Source: a virus. Taken from it: a DNA stretch of 50,714 nucleotides. Where the stretch lies: IMG/VR virus record IMGVR_UViG_3300048041_000073, positions 1 through 50,714 of that record. The stretch is one strand, 5' to 3'. Position 1 is the first letter of the stretch. Each line of letters begins with the position of its first letter. The notes under the pieces were generated by a model. That model made no database searches. It worked only from the letters and a program-made list of their open reading frames with translations, and had not been told where the DNA came from. Position numbers and translations under genes: made by a program. This document shows positions 8,886 through 18,010 of this stretch, one piece after another.

Positions 8886-8893
8886 AATGACAC

Positions 8894-10330
8894 CTACTTT
8901 CTGTAATAATCTCTGAAAAAGTTATATCTTTCTTCAGCTGTTTTAAGTTCTTTGCCTGTTTTTGGGTCAACCATTCCATGCATTGTCGCATATAACTTGC
9001 GAGCTGCTTCATCAACAACAGGATCAATTGAATGTGTTTGTTGATATCCTTGACGACTTACATATGTTGCCCCGTTACTTGGATATGGTTGAGGTGGATA
9101 TTGAGGGTGTGGTGGGTTTTGTGGTCCACGATTATATTGTGGCGGAGCATATTGCGGTGGTGGTGGTGCTTGATATTGTCCATGTTCATTAACAAGACGA
9201 CCATCATTATTTCTATAGTCAGTTGTTTTTATATAATTAGGATTATAATTTGGCGCATATTCTGGGCCATAATGATCAGGTGCCTCTGTTCTAAAAATAG
9301 CATTTCCATTGGCATTAGGATTGTATGACATTTCAGTCTCCTGTAACGCATATTGCGTATTTTCTGGATAATAATTTTGTTGAGGTGTTGATTTTCGTTT
9401 TCTTTTGGAAAAACGTTCACGCATTGTTGCTTCAACTTCTTCGTAATAATCAGGTGTCCCGATATACGAACTTTCTCCATTTATTTTGAGATCATTATTA
9501 ATTTCTGAACGAATTTCCCAAATTTTTTGTGCTAAATTTTCATCATAATCAGGATGATGTGGGTTACATACAGGTTGACGCTCAAGAAATGTTGAATAAT
9601 GTTCACTATTTAAATCGCGACTATCGGAATATTGTTGAAGTTTTTGAGATAATATTTCTTGATATTCATCTCTAGGATCGGGCATAGGATTCGCATACAT
9701 CTGCTCTTTCAAAGCAATGTTTTGGATATCTCGCTCTATTTCTTTTTTCTCACTAATAAACTCTTGAGAAAGATTTAATGCTTTAATTTCGTTGTCATAA
9801 TCATTGTTATGCTTGGCATTAATAAAAACATCAGTTGCTTTTTGGATATTATCTTCAATAGATCGTTTCTCAAGTTCTAATCTATATTTTTCCGCAATAA
9901 GATTGTTTTCGATTTCTTTTTGTTCGAGAGCCTCTCGCATCATCGCTTCTTTAGCAGCAAAGACTTTTTCTTGCCTTTCTTTTTCGGCTGATTGTCTTAT
10001 TGCATAAGCATTAGAATGTTGCTTTGCTTTTCGTTTGCGGCGTTGATGATCATTTGATGAACGTTGATCATCATTATGAATTTCACTTTCTATTTCATAA
10101 TTTTGTTGATTGTTATCATTAATATTATATTGTGGATTTTCAAAATTATCCTGAATCTGCGCACGTTCGTCTTGACTTTGCGCATTTACTTCATTGATTA
10201 CATCAACCAAACCTGTTTTTTGTGATAATTCCATTAAAGGATCAACATACGCGGATGTATGATTATCAGTTTTGGTATCGATAACAAAAGTAGATATATT
10301 ATCGGTCATCGGATTTACAAAATTATCCAT
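8894..10330 (-). CDS. Putative scaffolding protein (Gln/Asn-rich coiled coil)
   Basis: 478 residues. An acidic Asn/Gln-rich N-terminus leads into a basic patch (about residues 95-110, RRKRKAKQ), then a long predicted coiled coil (about 110-240) dominated by Glu, Lys, Gln and Ile. The C-terminal third is Pro/Tyr/Gln-rich and ends in a short helix (DEAARKLYATMHGMVDPKTG). Long helical, low-complexity proteins encoded just upstream of the major capsid gene are usually scaffolds, and I infer that here. No protease is visible nearby. An alternative is an internal head protein. Confidence 0.55.
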   Translation of the reverse strand: MDNFVNPMTDNISTFVIDTKTDNHTSAYVDPLMELSQKTGLVDVINEVNAQSQDERAQIQDNFENPQYNINDNNQQNYEIESEIHNDDQRSSNDHQRRKRKAKQHSNAYAIRQSAEKERQEKVFAAKEAMMREALEQKEIENNLIAEKYRLELEKRSIEDNIQKATDVFINAKHNNDYDNEIKALNLSQEFISEKKEIERDIQNIALKEQMYANPMPDPRDEYQEILSQKLQQYSDSRDLNSEHYSTFLERQPVCNPHHPDYDENLAQKIWEIRSEINNDLKINGESSYIGTPDYYEEVEATMRERFSKRKRKSTPQQNYYPENTQYALQETEMSYNPNANGNAIFRTEAPDHYGPEYAPNYNPNYIKTTDYRNNDGRLVNEHGQYQAPPPPQYAPPQYNRGPQNPPHPQYPPQPYPSNGATYVSRQGYQQTHSIDPVVDEAARKLYATMHGMVDPKTGKELKTAEERYNFFRDYYRK

Positions 10331-10341
10331 ATGGCCCTCCT

Positions 10342-10953
10342 TTATGCATCACGTAAGTCTCTTTCGAGTTCCAGTGTAGTTACAAGTGTATCGGGATTAT
10401 CATCTGCCATGATGAAACGGTCATCATGAACAGAAGCGAGCATAATACCTGTTTTTTCAGCTTTCTGACGTTCAACACCTCTAAATACTGCCCATTCACC
10501 ATAAGTAAAACGTGGACCAGCAGGGAATCTCGCTTTATCAGTAAAACATTCTTTACCCATTCGCAAAATCTTGCCAATCATGCAACGTTGCATAATATCA
10601 CGTACTTTCTGAGGTGTATTATAGAAACCGTTCGACATCTTTTCACCTGGATGCCATAACTTAATCAAAATCTGATAACCTCTTACAAAGGTTTCATCGA
10701 TTCCAACATTTTCCATAACAAGATCATGTACTTCGTTTGGTGTCCATAACCATGGATTTACCCATTCACGTCCCGAATCATCTGGCGCATATCTAACTTT
10801 TTCCATTAGATAATCAAATACCTCGTCATCGGTCATAACCCCCTTTTTCTGAGCTTCAAATAATTGAAGATACTCAGAAATCGGGAGAATTTTCCGACAA
10901 TAAGAATGCAAATTATCTCTAATAAGACGTTCTTTTTGTGGTGTTATTTTCAT
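10342..10953 (-). CDS. GroES-like co-chaperonin (phage gp31/Cpn10 type)
   Basis: 203 residues. The last about 110 residues match the 10-kDa co-chaperonin layout of tailed phages. A first strand GYQILIKLW is followed by a flexible Gly/Asn loop (GEKMSNGFYNTPQK) at the mobile-loop position. Next come IGKILRMGKECF, the phage-typical RFPAGPRFTYGEWAVF core, and a final strand pair ending DDNPDTLVTTLE. About 90 extra N-terminal residues (Trp-rich, WVNPWLWTPNEVHDLV) have no counterpart in GroES. Co-chaperonins cap the GroEL ring and aid capsid folding. The place among head genes, and a GroEL-like gene at 34481-36100, support this. Assignment is by pattern only. Confidence 0.72.
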   Translation of the reverse strand: MKITPQKERLIRDNLHSYCRKILPISEYLQLFEAQKKGVMTDDEVFDYLMEKVRYAPDDSGREWVNPWLWTPNEVHDLVMENVGIDETFVRGYQILIKLWHPGEKMSNGFYNTPQKVRDIMQRCMIGKILRMGKECFTDKARFPAGPRFTYGEWAVFRGVERQKAEKTGIMLASVHDDRFIMADDNPDTLVTTLELERDLRDA

Positions 10954-10965
10954 ACAGATACACCT

Positions 10966-11304
10966 TTATACAGGGTCTGTAGTGAATACTGATTGTGCAG
11001 GTTCTTCTACGGGTGCAGCATTATCAATTGTAGAATATTGAGAATTTTCTTCCATCATTGTGCGGATAAAAGAAGCTGGGAATGCATCAGCATCTTCATT
11101 CTTTTCAATCCACTTAATAGCAAATTCAATAATATCTAATGAAATATTTATACCATTATTATAAGCTACGTAATTAGAAGTAAGAACTGGATTAGGAGAA
11201 GAATTGTTTATTGCGCAAGATTGAGAAATTACTCTTTTTACAGCATTACATTCAGCAGTTAGATCATTTTTAAGAACTGAAAGAAGATTGACAAGAGATG
11301 ACAT
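10966..11304 (-). CDS. Hypothetical protein, first gene of the scaffold/GroES block
   Basis: 112 residues, mostly helical by eye, with an acidic Pro-rich C-terminus (APVEEPAQSVFTTDPV). No recognised family or motif. It is the first gene after the terminator at 11429-11460 and lies just downstream of a likely promoter (11354-11382). It begins the transcription unit that carries the GroES-like, putative scaffold and HTH-virion genes. Confidence 0.6.
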   Translation of the reverse strand: MSSLVNLLSVLKNDLTAECNAVKRVISQSCAINNSSPNPVLTSNYVAYNNGINISLDIIEFAIKWIEKNEDADAFPASFIRTMMEENSQYSTIDNAAPVEEPAQSVFTTDPV

Positions 11305-11353
11305 ATTAACTCCATTTATTTAAATGGTGTTTTATTCTAGTCATCTGTTTTTA

Positions 11354-11396
11354 ACTATATATAGACTTTTGGGACAAAGCAATAGTCGTTGGGACA
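11354..11396 (-). promoter_or_regulatory. Predicted promoter of the GroES/scaffold block with paired repeats
   Basis: On the minus strand, TTGCTT (11377-11382), a 17-base spacer and TATAGT (11354-11359) form a promoter-like pair. Two direct copies of the octamer TGTCCCAA lie at 11369-11376 and 11389-11396, exactly 20 bases apart and flanking the -35 hexamer. That is the spacing of a dimeric activator or repressor bound to one helix face. The start codon of the first gene is about 50 bases downstream. Confidence 0.5.
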
Positions 11397-11428
11397 CATA
11401 AAAAATAACATATTTTATATAAAAAAAA

Positions 11429-11460
11429 GACCAATTAGATTGGTTAAAGTCTAATTGGTC
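11429..11460 (-). terminator. Strong intrinsic terminator inside the late arm
   Basis: An 11-bp perfect stem (GACCAATTAGA at 11429-11439, TCTAATTGGTC at 11450-11460, 10-base loop) is followed by eight T on the minus strand. It ends the terminase-portal block. Confidence 0.85.
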
Positions 11461-11506
11461 AATAATGAAAAGTTACTTTTAGATAACACTCTATATATAA
11501 CAAACT

Positions 11507-11812
11507 TTATGGTGCTGAGCCAGGATATTCTTTACGCCACTTAGCTGCACCACCACATGCTTTATGTAGTCTTTTTTCGGCGTTATCATCTGTTTTGTTT
11601 TTAGACATACGACCTGTGTAACCGACTTCATACGGGCTTAATTCTTTACCCTCATCAACTTCCTTCATTTTACGTTTTGCAAATTCAGGATTATTTGAAT
11701 ACCAATTATGGTCTACTGCTACATGATAAGGTGCACGTGTCATTGTTTCGCGCAACATTCTTGCCTCAGCTTCATCATGGCCATAAATAGTATTTGATTT
11801 ATATTCACGCAT
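11507..11812 (-). CDS. Small hydrophilic protein after the portal
   Basis: About 101 residues. The frame is open further up, but ATG 11812 is preceded by GGAG at six bases, making it the best start. Charged and helical, with HDEAEARMLRETMTRAPYHV early on and a Lys-rich C-terminal half ending KACGGAAKWRKEYPGSAP. No family recognised. Last gene before the terminator at 11429-11460. Confidence 0.6.
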   Translation of the reverse strand: MREYKSNTIYGHDEAEARMLRETMTRAPYHVAVDHNWYSNNPEFAKRKMKEVDEGKELSPYEVGYTGRMSKNKTDDNAEKRLHKACGGAAKWRKEYPGSAP

Positions 11813-11870
11813 AATATGCTCCATCAAAAACTGAGTTGTACATAAAATACATACAACTCAATTATATTAG

Positions 11871-12989
11871 TTAATCTTCATCATGATAACGGTCATGCTT
11901 ACGACTACGTTTTTCCATATGTTCACGTCTCATAGCACGGCCACCTTCTTTAAGACCCATTGCAGCCATTCCGATTGGTACACCATACTTTACAGCACCA
12001 GCACCAACTTTAGCAGCAATACCAGGAGCTTGACGCCCTACTTCACGAGCAGCACCCTGAATACCTGAGCCTACAGTACGCGCCGCACCTTCAACGCCAC
12101 GTCCTACGGTACGAGCAGCACCTTTAAGCCAGTTTCCCACAGAATTACCACCACGATGACATTCACGTTCATTGTCCATCATACGACCACCTCTTTTCAT
12201 TGGCTGTAGACGAGACTGTGCCATATTTTCACCAGTATTAATTGCACGACCTGCATTATTATGAGCATAATCAGCAGCTGCATTACCTGCTTTACTGAGT
12301 TGTCCTCTTATATAATTATGTGCCTGTCCCTGAATACCAGTATTCTTAGTTTCTGCACCAAGAGCACTTTGGAAGCCCTGATTTGCACGATTAATCATGC
12401 CAGGAGCTTGAGTTCGTGCATAATTAGCTGCATTTCTAACGCCTCTGGATGCTTCACCTTTAGCATAATTTACAGCTGAAGGAGTTGCCTGTCTAATGGC
12501 ACCGCGCGCCATATTATAACCCTGTCCAGCTAAATTACGTGCACCACGATAAGCTGAACCGACCATATCACCAAAGCCATGCTCTTCTCTATCCATACCA
12601 ACAGAGTCACCATTCTTATGTGATTCACGATTACGCTTAACTTTAGGGGCGCTATCATCTCCTGACATTGGCATCATATGATGACCGCCTTGGGATGGCA
12701 TATTTGAACTACCACGTGATTTAGCGGGCATAATATGGCCGCCCTGAGATGGCATACAACCGCTGTTTACTCTTCCACCGCGTGCATATGCTTGAGGCTG
12801 GCTATCCTCCATATCTTCGGCGTCACCGCCGACCATATCACCGTATGCATGATGTTCACGATGTCCCACATAACCACGGCTATTTGTTCCTGATGGGTAA
12901 GATGCTTTTGCTTCTGTAGGTGAACTGTCTCTTGTCCAACTTCTTACACGACTTAGTGCTTCGTTACTGCCTTCTAATGAATTATCCAT
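11871..12989 (-). CDS. Gly/Arg/Ala-rich internal or DNA-binding virion protein
   Basis: 372 residues, strongly basic and low in complexity. It contains the phage ARGGRV and MKRGGRM elements (about residues 69-74 and 265-272) that recur in podovirus head and internal proteins. A repeated MPSQGGHxM segment, HGFGDMV and HAYGDMV repeats, and a C-terminal set of amphipathic repeats (GAARTVGRGVEGAARTVGSG, then IQGAAREVGRQAPG) follow. The C-terminus is a helix ending in a His/Arg/Asp cluster. It lies between portal and a small gene. Role unknown; membrane-active ejection protein or DNA-binding head protein are both compatible. Confidence 0.6.
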   Translation of the reverse strand: MDNSLEGSNEALSRVRSWTRDSSPTEAKASYPSGTNSRGYVGHREHHAYGDMVGGDAEDMEDSQPQAYARGGRVNSGCMPSQGGHIMPAKSRGSSNMPSQGGHHMMPMSGDDSAPKVKRNRESHKNGDSVGMDREEHGFGDMVGSAYRGARNLAGQGYNMARGAIRQATPSAVNYAKGEASRGVRNAANYARTQAPGMINRANQGFQSALGAETKNTGIQGQAHNYIRGQLSKAGNAAADYAHNNAGRAINTGENMAQSRLQPMKRGGRMMDNERECHRGGNSVGNWLKGAARTVGRGVEGAARTVGSGIQGAAREVGRQAPGIAAKVGAGAVKYGVPIGMAAMGLKEGGRAMRREHMEKRSRKHDRYHDED

Positions 12990-13024
12990 TTTTTTCTCTT
13001 TTTTAAATTAATAGGTTAAAATAT

Positions 13025-15661
13025 TTATTGCTCGTCAAAATTTGTATCTTGTACATCTTCCTCCTTGCTTTTTTGTTCATAATCAAGCGTGCTATCATAC
13101 GCTTTGGTTTGAGCATCTAGATCGGCTACATATTTATCGTGCTCTAATCTAGTGTCCTCATCCTGTTTGTTAGACTCATACTTAAGGGTAGAATCGTATG
13201 TTTTTGTTTGCGTATCTAATTGGTTTTTTTGTTCTTGTAATCTCAATTGTTCCATTCGCTCTGCTGATTTTAAGCGTATTTCTTCTTGTTGGAGTTGTAG
13301 CTTTAATTTCTCAAGTTCTAATTGTTCTTGTTTATATGATACTTCCTGAATCCTAATTTGATTCTCTATCTGCAATTGTTCTTTCTCATTTTGCATCTTT
13401 ATTTGCTCAATCTGCATGTCTTGTTGCATCTTTTGCATTTTTAATTCGAGTTCTTGTTTTTTAACTCGCAACTCTTCCATCATAACTTCATTTGGATCAA
13501 TAGGCTTCGGATTCTCCTCTGCTTCTTGCTGTTGTTGTTGTTGAACGGCCTCAGCGGCCAATACAGAAATTTGATTTTGAATATCAGGTGGCAAATCAGA
13601 TGTATCTTCAGGTAGAGTTTTGCCCATAGATGCTTGGATATCTGCCATGTATTGATTGGCTTTATGATCATTTACATGCGATTGAAGAACATTTATAGCT
13701 TCAGAGTTATCAGCTGTTTCATCATCCGTTAACTTTTGAATAAAATCATTATGACCAACAATATGAGATGCATTATCTTGCGTTGCATATACTTGTATCG
13801 CTTCACCACGTAATACACGGGCATTTTCACTTACAAAATCTAATTGTGGTGGTGGAGGTGGATCTTTAGGCTCATCTACGAGCATCTTCTCAAAATCTTT
13901 AATATTTAATGTCTTGAGAATGAATTTATTAACTTCACGCATATTATATTGATCAGGAGCTTGGGTTGCTAATGATAATAATGCCTCACCAATTGCCATT
14001 TGCTTCATAGAAGATGAACAATTTGGGTCAATTGTAGGTTTTATCTGCAAATTAGGCGCGAAATCTTCACGTGTAATATGCTGTTTTGAGCCTGCTACAT
14101 TGAAAGGATAAGGTGAAAATGGTAGCCATTCTGCAAATACATTAAACAATAATTTTAATTCGTTAGAGAATGAATCATATAATCCACGCATAATTGAATC
14201 TTCAAGAATATGCGCACTACTCACAATTGCAGATACAAGTGTTGCCGTTGCATTAACTGGCATAGAATCTGGGGAAAAGTTTACCGCACCAGAAGCATCA
14301 CTCATAGCAGGGCTGATTATATCAGTTAATACTTGGAGTAAAACTTGAGAAGGAGGATTAAAGGGGACAGGCATAAATGAATCGGTAATCTTCTTATCAA
14401 ATGTAGCCACTTGACTAACGGAACCTGGATCAAGCCTAATCTGAGACTTTTCATTCTTTGCTGTCGTACTTTGAAGTAATGCAGGAGCATTAGAAAATTC
14501 ACCTGCACGAATCAATTGTTGCAACAAACCTGTTTCAGTACGCGCTAATCCTAAAATTAAATGTGCAAGTCCAAACCCTGTAGGTCCTGGGCCTGTAAAA
14601 TACTTATATTGGACTAATTTTTGAATTGGGAGATATAAAGGGTCATTTTCATTATAATTTCGCCATATTCCGACAATATTACTCGATTCTTTATCTTTAA
14701 TAACCATATAGGGTAAAAGTGTCCCTGTAGGTGTCCCATTGGCTCGCATATGTTCGAAACCTTGGACATTTAAATAACAATAACATTCATCAAAACAATG
14801 CGTTTTGTTTTTTTCATCAGCTTGCGCCGATACTCCAACGGTATTATCTATCTTCTTTTGTACAGAATTTTGATTAATATCATATTCTTGCAAAAAGACA
14901 TCTTTCCATTCACGTGTTTTAAACTTATTTCGTACATTACGTTCGGATAATGTATAACGATGTGTTACACGTTCTGCATCTAATACACTTGATGCGCCAG
15001 GATTAATAATAATTTCATCTGATCTGATATAAGCTGCTGTAGGACGATTTTTTGATACATCTAAACAAACCTTACTAAAAACTTGTCCGCATAAAACCAT
15101 CCAAAAAAGTGCTTGTTTCTTATCCTCAATATAACCAGACATAACGGAGGAAAGCATATAATTAGCAAAATCTTTCATACGAAAGGCTTGATCTTGTACT
15201 TTTTGCGTAACCTGACCAAATGTTTCACAATCGACAACACCACCAGCAGGAAATAAATTCCCATGAAGTTTTGATGTGTTAGAAATTACTAATTTTAAAA
15301 AGGTAGGACCAAAAACATCAGCTGCTGTAGTATTCGTACCACCTGAGCCTTTATTTAATCCTATTCCCATATATTCTATGGCTGTTTTTTCGATTGAAAG
15401 TGATTTTTGCCTTGCGTCATCATCAGATGCGATAGCATCAGTAAGATAACTTCCAATACGCTTTAATTCGCCTTCACTTAAACTATGTGCCAAGTTTTCA
15501 TAAAAACGTGGGTCTCTATTAGGGTTCATATAAGGATTATTTGTAATCACTGGATCACCATACATACTAGCATAGCCAGCCTGTTCATTCCCTGGAAAGG
15601 GTGTATTCTGTGAGGCATTCATTGCTTCATTATTATATGGAGATGTTTTGACCCGAAACAT
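13025..15661 (-). CDS. Portal protein with long C-terminal coiled coil
   Basis: 878 residues. The core (about 40-560) follows the large portal type of podoviruses. Typical stretches are FSKVCLDVSKNRPTAAYIR, an LILGLARTETGLLQQLIRAG stretch and the diagnostic MPVNATATLVSAI followed by a long stem helix. From about residue 690 the protein becomes a Gln/Glu-rich coiled coil (QQQQQ, KQELELKMQKMQQDMQIEQI) that resembles the portal barrel but is longer than usual. The portal forms the dodecameric vertex through which DNA enters. Its neighbour upstream is the terminase large subunit, the classic order. A small hairpin overlaps its ribosome-site region. Confidence 0.88.
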   Translation of the reverse strand: MFRVKTSPYNNEAMNASQNTPFPGNEQAGYASMYGDPVITNNPYMNPNRDPRFYENLAHSLSEGELKRIGSYLTDAIASDDDARQKSLSIEKTAIEYMGIGLNKGSGGTNTTAADVFGPTFLKLVISNTSKLHGNLFPAGGVVDCETFGQVTQKVQDQAFRMKDFANYMLSSVMSGYIEDKKQALFWMVLCGQVFSKVCLDVSKNRPTAAYIRSDEIIINPGASSVLDAERVTHRYTLSERNVRNKFKTREWKDVFLQEYDINQNSVQKKIDNTVGVSAQADEKNKTHCFDECYCYLNVQGFEHMRANGTPTGTLLPYMVIKDKESSNIVGIWRNYNENDPLYLPIQKLVQYKYFTGPGPTGFGLAHLILGLARTETGLLQQLIRAGEFSNAPALLQSTTAKNEKSQIRLDPGSVSQVATFDKKITDSFMPVPFNPPSQVLLQVLTDIISPAMSDASGAVNFSPDSMPVNATATLVSAIVSSAHILEDSIMRGLYDSFSNELKLLFNVFAEWLPFSPYPFNVAGSKQHITREDFAPNLQIKPTIDPNCSSSMKQMAIGEALLSLATQAPDQYNMREVNKFILKTLNIKDFEKMLVDEPKDPPPPPQLDFVSENARVLRGEAIQVYATQDNASHIVGHNDFIQKLTDDETADNSEAINVLQSHVNDHKANQYMADIQASMGKTLPEDTSDLPPDIQNQISVLAAEAVQQQQQQEAEENPKPIDPNEVMMEELRVKKQELELKMQKMQQDMQIEQIKMQNEKEQLQIENQIRIQEVSYKQEQLELEKLKLQLQQEEIRLKSAERMEQLRLQEQKNQLDTQTKTYDSTLKYESNKQDEDTRLEHDKYVADLDAQTKAYDSTLDYEQKSKEEDVQDTNFDEQ

Positions 15662-15747
15662 AGTCTACCTAAGGTAGTGTTCCATTCTTAGTCATTTACT
15701 ATATATAAAGTATTTAGAAAGAATTTGCTATTTTATTTTATCTAATC
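15662..15747 (-). promoter_or_regulatory. Portal leader: TATATATAG box and start-site hairpin
   Basis: On the minus strand the gap holds TATATATAG (15699-15707), also found at 11355-11363 and 11491-11499. A palindrome CTACC-TTA-GGTAG (15665-15677) ends a few bases before the portal ATG. The only ribosome-site-like AGG lies inside the stem. A promoter or a translation switch for portal is inferred. Confidence 0.4.
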
Positions 15748-17439
15748 TTATATACTACGTGGCTCTTCATAAAGAATTTCTCTATTAGAAAAATCAATAG
15801 GGATAGCATCGGGGTTTTCACCTGGATAATGAATAATACCACGCATACTTAACCAAATAAACGCTTGTGCCATAGAATCGACTAAATCTTGTCCTTTACC
15901 TCGTGGGCATCTTAAACATGCTTCTACAAATTCATCACCATAACTATATCTACGCGTAAATTCACTTTCAGGAGCCAGAGGAATCCATACAATACCTGAT
16001 TCAATAATCATACTCGCAAACTTTGTGCGTGCTAATTTCCGTGTAGGACTGTCACCAGCACCATCTTTAAAACCATGGGTTCTTGGATTAAAGCCAATAA
16101 CATTAGTTATTCCACCTAACTTTAAATCTTGAATTAAAGGCACACCATTCATTGCTTCCTCAATTAAGATAAGCGTAGGTTTAGGACCTTGCCTTAACGG
16201 CCTATCTGGATCATCCGTATAATAATTATGAGCACAATTAACCATCATACGTCGTAAACCTGGGTTTTCTAATTTACCTGACCAAGAATTTAATAAAATA
16301 AGATTAGGATTATTATTTTCATCTGTGAATACGCCCCAATTTGTAACGGCTGAATCGCACGCTTCTTCCTTTATACTTAATGCAGTATCCCAACTTTGGA
16401 TAACATATTCACACTTTGGCATACCCCTTTGTTTCCACCATCTAAACCAATCTTCTTTAATTAAGTTACCACCAGAAGGTGTTGGGTCTTGTTGCATTTG
16501 AGCCGAGATATTAATGGCAGTTCCATAGATAGATTTTCTACGTCTAGTTTCATTTTCTCCATACATATTAGGCCAGATTAACTCGCCTTTTTCTTTTCTT
16601 GGATCACTCCAAACTTTCTTTGTTCCAGGCAATACAATTGTACGACAATGTCGTTTAGGGTCGTACTCCCAAGGAAGCATTAAATGAATAATAGAAGGGT
16701 CGTTTTTAGCCAAGAAATGGCCTGTAGCATCGAATTGATGCAGTCTTTGTTGAATAATAATTAAAGCACCACGACGAGATTCTGAGATTCTATCAATACG
16801 AATACCAACCGTAGCATCTAATACTAGATTTACATATTCACGTTGGGTAGCGTACATCACGTCATTTTGTGCATTAACATCATCCGCCATGATAAAGTTT
16901 GCGCCTTCACCCATAGAAGAACTATGGATAGATTTAATAAACTTTTCACCGCCAGCCGTATTACCGTATCGTTCCTTACGACTTAACTCACGTAGTAATT
17001 GTACCTTATGACCCCATAGTCTTTGATACCATTCCGATTGAATTAATTGTTTACACTTTAAAGCGTCACGTTCAGAAAGATCACCGCTACTCGAAATGTT
17101 TAAAAACTTAAGATGTGGCTCACGTGCCCATACCCAAGCAGGAAAGAATATATTGCATATGGTTGATTTCATGCAACGAGATGGAATGTTAATAAGAAGA
17201 GTCTCTATATATCCATGATAAGCAGCTTCAAGATGTTCTGAAATAACCTTAATGTGCCAGCCATCGACATATTGAAAACCTGGATGCACATATCTCCATG
17301 CAGCTTTGCAAAAATCATATAGACTGTTTTCAAGACTTTCTCGTAATTCTATTTCTTGAGGAGTTAAAGCATTAATATTGGCTGCAAACATCAATTGCAA
17401 CCCTTGCGTTTGTTTTAATCTTAACTTAGATACTGCCAT
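15748..17439 (-). CDS. terL: Terminase large subunit (ATPase-nuclease)
   Basis: 563 residues. It pumps DNA into the prohead and cuts it. The ATPase part shows the variant Walker A INIPSRCMKST (residues 84-94), a Walker B-like GEGANFIMADDVN and the coupling motif IIIQQRLHQFDATGHF. The nuclease part shows VIQSWDTALS, LILIEEAMNG and DLVDSMAQAF with the expected acidic residues. Length is normal for the family. ATG 17439 follows AGGAC. It opens the late arm, directly after tRNA-Gln, and is followed by the portal. A separate small terminase subunit is not clearly seen; the gene at 22030-22539 is a weak candidate. Confidence 0.95.
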   Translation of the reverse strand: MAVSKLRLKQTQGLQLMFAANINALTPQEIELRESLENSLYDFCKAAWRYVHPGFQYVDGWHIKVISEHLEAAYHGYIETLLINIPSRCMKSTICNIFFPAWVWAREPHLKFLNISSSGDLSERDALKCKQLIQSEWYQRLWGHKVQLLRELSRKERYGNTAGGEKFIKSIHSSSMGEGANFIMADDVNAQNDVMYATQREYVNLVLDATVGIRIDRISESRRGALIIIQQRLHQFDATGHFLAKNDPSIIHLMLPWEYDPKRHCRTIVLPGTKKVWSDPRKEKGELIWPNMYGENETRRRKSIYGTAINISAQMQQDPTPSGGNLIKEDWFRWWKQRGMPKCEYVIQSWDTALSIKEEACDSAVTNWGVFTDENNNPNLILLNSWSGKLENPGLRRMMVNCAHNYYTDDPDRPLRQGPKPTLILIEEAMNGVPLIQDLKLGGITNVIGFNPRTHGFKDGAGDSPTRKLARTKFASMIIESGIVWIPLAPESEFTRRYSYGDEFVEACLRCPRGKGQDLVDSMAQAFIWLSMRGIIHYPGENPDAIPIDFSNREILYEEPRSI

Positions 17440-17458
17440 GATATGTCCTGTTGAATAA

Positions 17459-17532
17459 TGGATCGGAAAACTGGAGTCGAACCAATATTCACGCCTTCAA
17501 AGGGCGATGTCCTGCCTTTAGACGATTTCCGA
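17459..17532 (-). tRNA. tRNA-Gln (anticodon TTG)
   Basis: 74 bases folding as a full cloverleaf with a 7-bp acceptor stem (TCGGAAA / TTTCCGA). The D stem is GTCT/GGAC, the anticodon loop is CTTTGAA, the T loop is TTCGACT, and the 3' CCA is encoded. T1-A72 matches glutamine tRNAs. Oddities are a T-T mismatch at 27-43 and T at position 73. It sits between the early leftward genes and terminase. Confidence 0.85.
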
Positions 17533-17539
17533 AAATTAT

Positions 17540-18010
17540 TTATTTTCCATATGGATTCCATAGTTTATGTTTTTCACATAAAATTTGGATCGCAGATTTT
17601 GCGTCACAATGATTTTCATCCATGATTAATTGAATAAAATTCTTTAATGCTTTTTCGCTTTTATCATCAAAAATGAAACTATTTTTAATATAAGCATTTC
17701 TAGAAGTAGGACAATGAAATAATTTTACTACTTTTTTATTTTCAACATATGCCACATATTCATGCCATCTACCTTGATCATCGTGGGCATAAAACTTGAA
17801 TTTTATAGGAAATTTATAATTTTCTTCTAAATCACAATATTCACCATCATTAAATTTTACTTCTAGACTACCATCTTTATGAATAAAGAAATCACTTGCA
17901 GTCCCATCATCATATGTACATGTATGCATATCTTTTGTTTGGAATTTATCTGTATAAATAAAACCATCAGGTAAATCCATCTCACAATACACAAAATCAA
18001 AACTTGCCAT
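17540..18010 (-). CDS. Phage conserved hypothetical protein, copy B of a tandem pair
   Basis: 156 residues. Starts SFDFVYCEMDLPDGFIYTD and is plainly a duplicate of the gene just upstream (18010-18489). Shared phrases are YCEMDLPDGF, FFIHKD, CDLEENYK and a C-terminal helical region with AIQI. The N-terminal pattern (start, then Y/C-E-x-x-L-P-D, F-Q-T-K-D) belongs to a common phage family of unknown function. Its ATG overlaps the previous stop (TAATG) and is preceded by GAGGAAA. Last protein gene before tRNA-Gln. Confidence 0.75.
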   Translation of the reverse strand: MASFDFVYCEMDLPDGFIYTDKFQTKDMHTCTYDDGTASDFFIHKDGSLEVKFNDGEYCDLEENYKFPIKFKFYAHDDQGRWHEYVAYVENKKVVKLFHCPTSRNAYIKNSFIFDDKSEKALKNFIQLIMDENHCDAKSAIQILCEKHKLWNPYGK

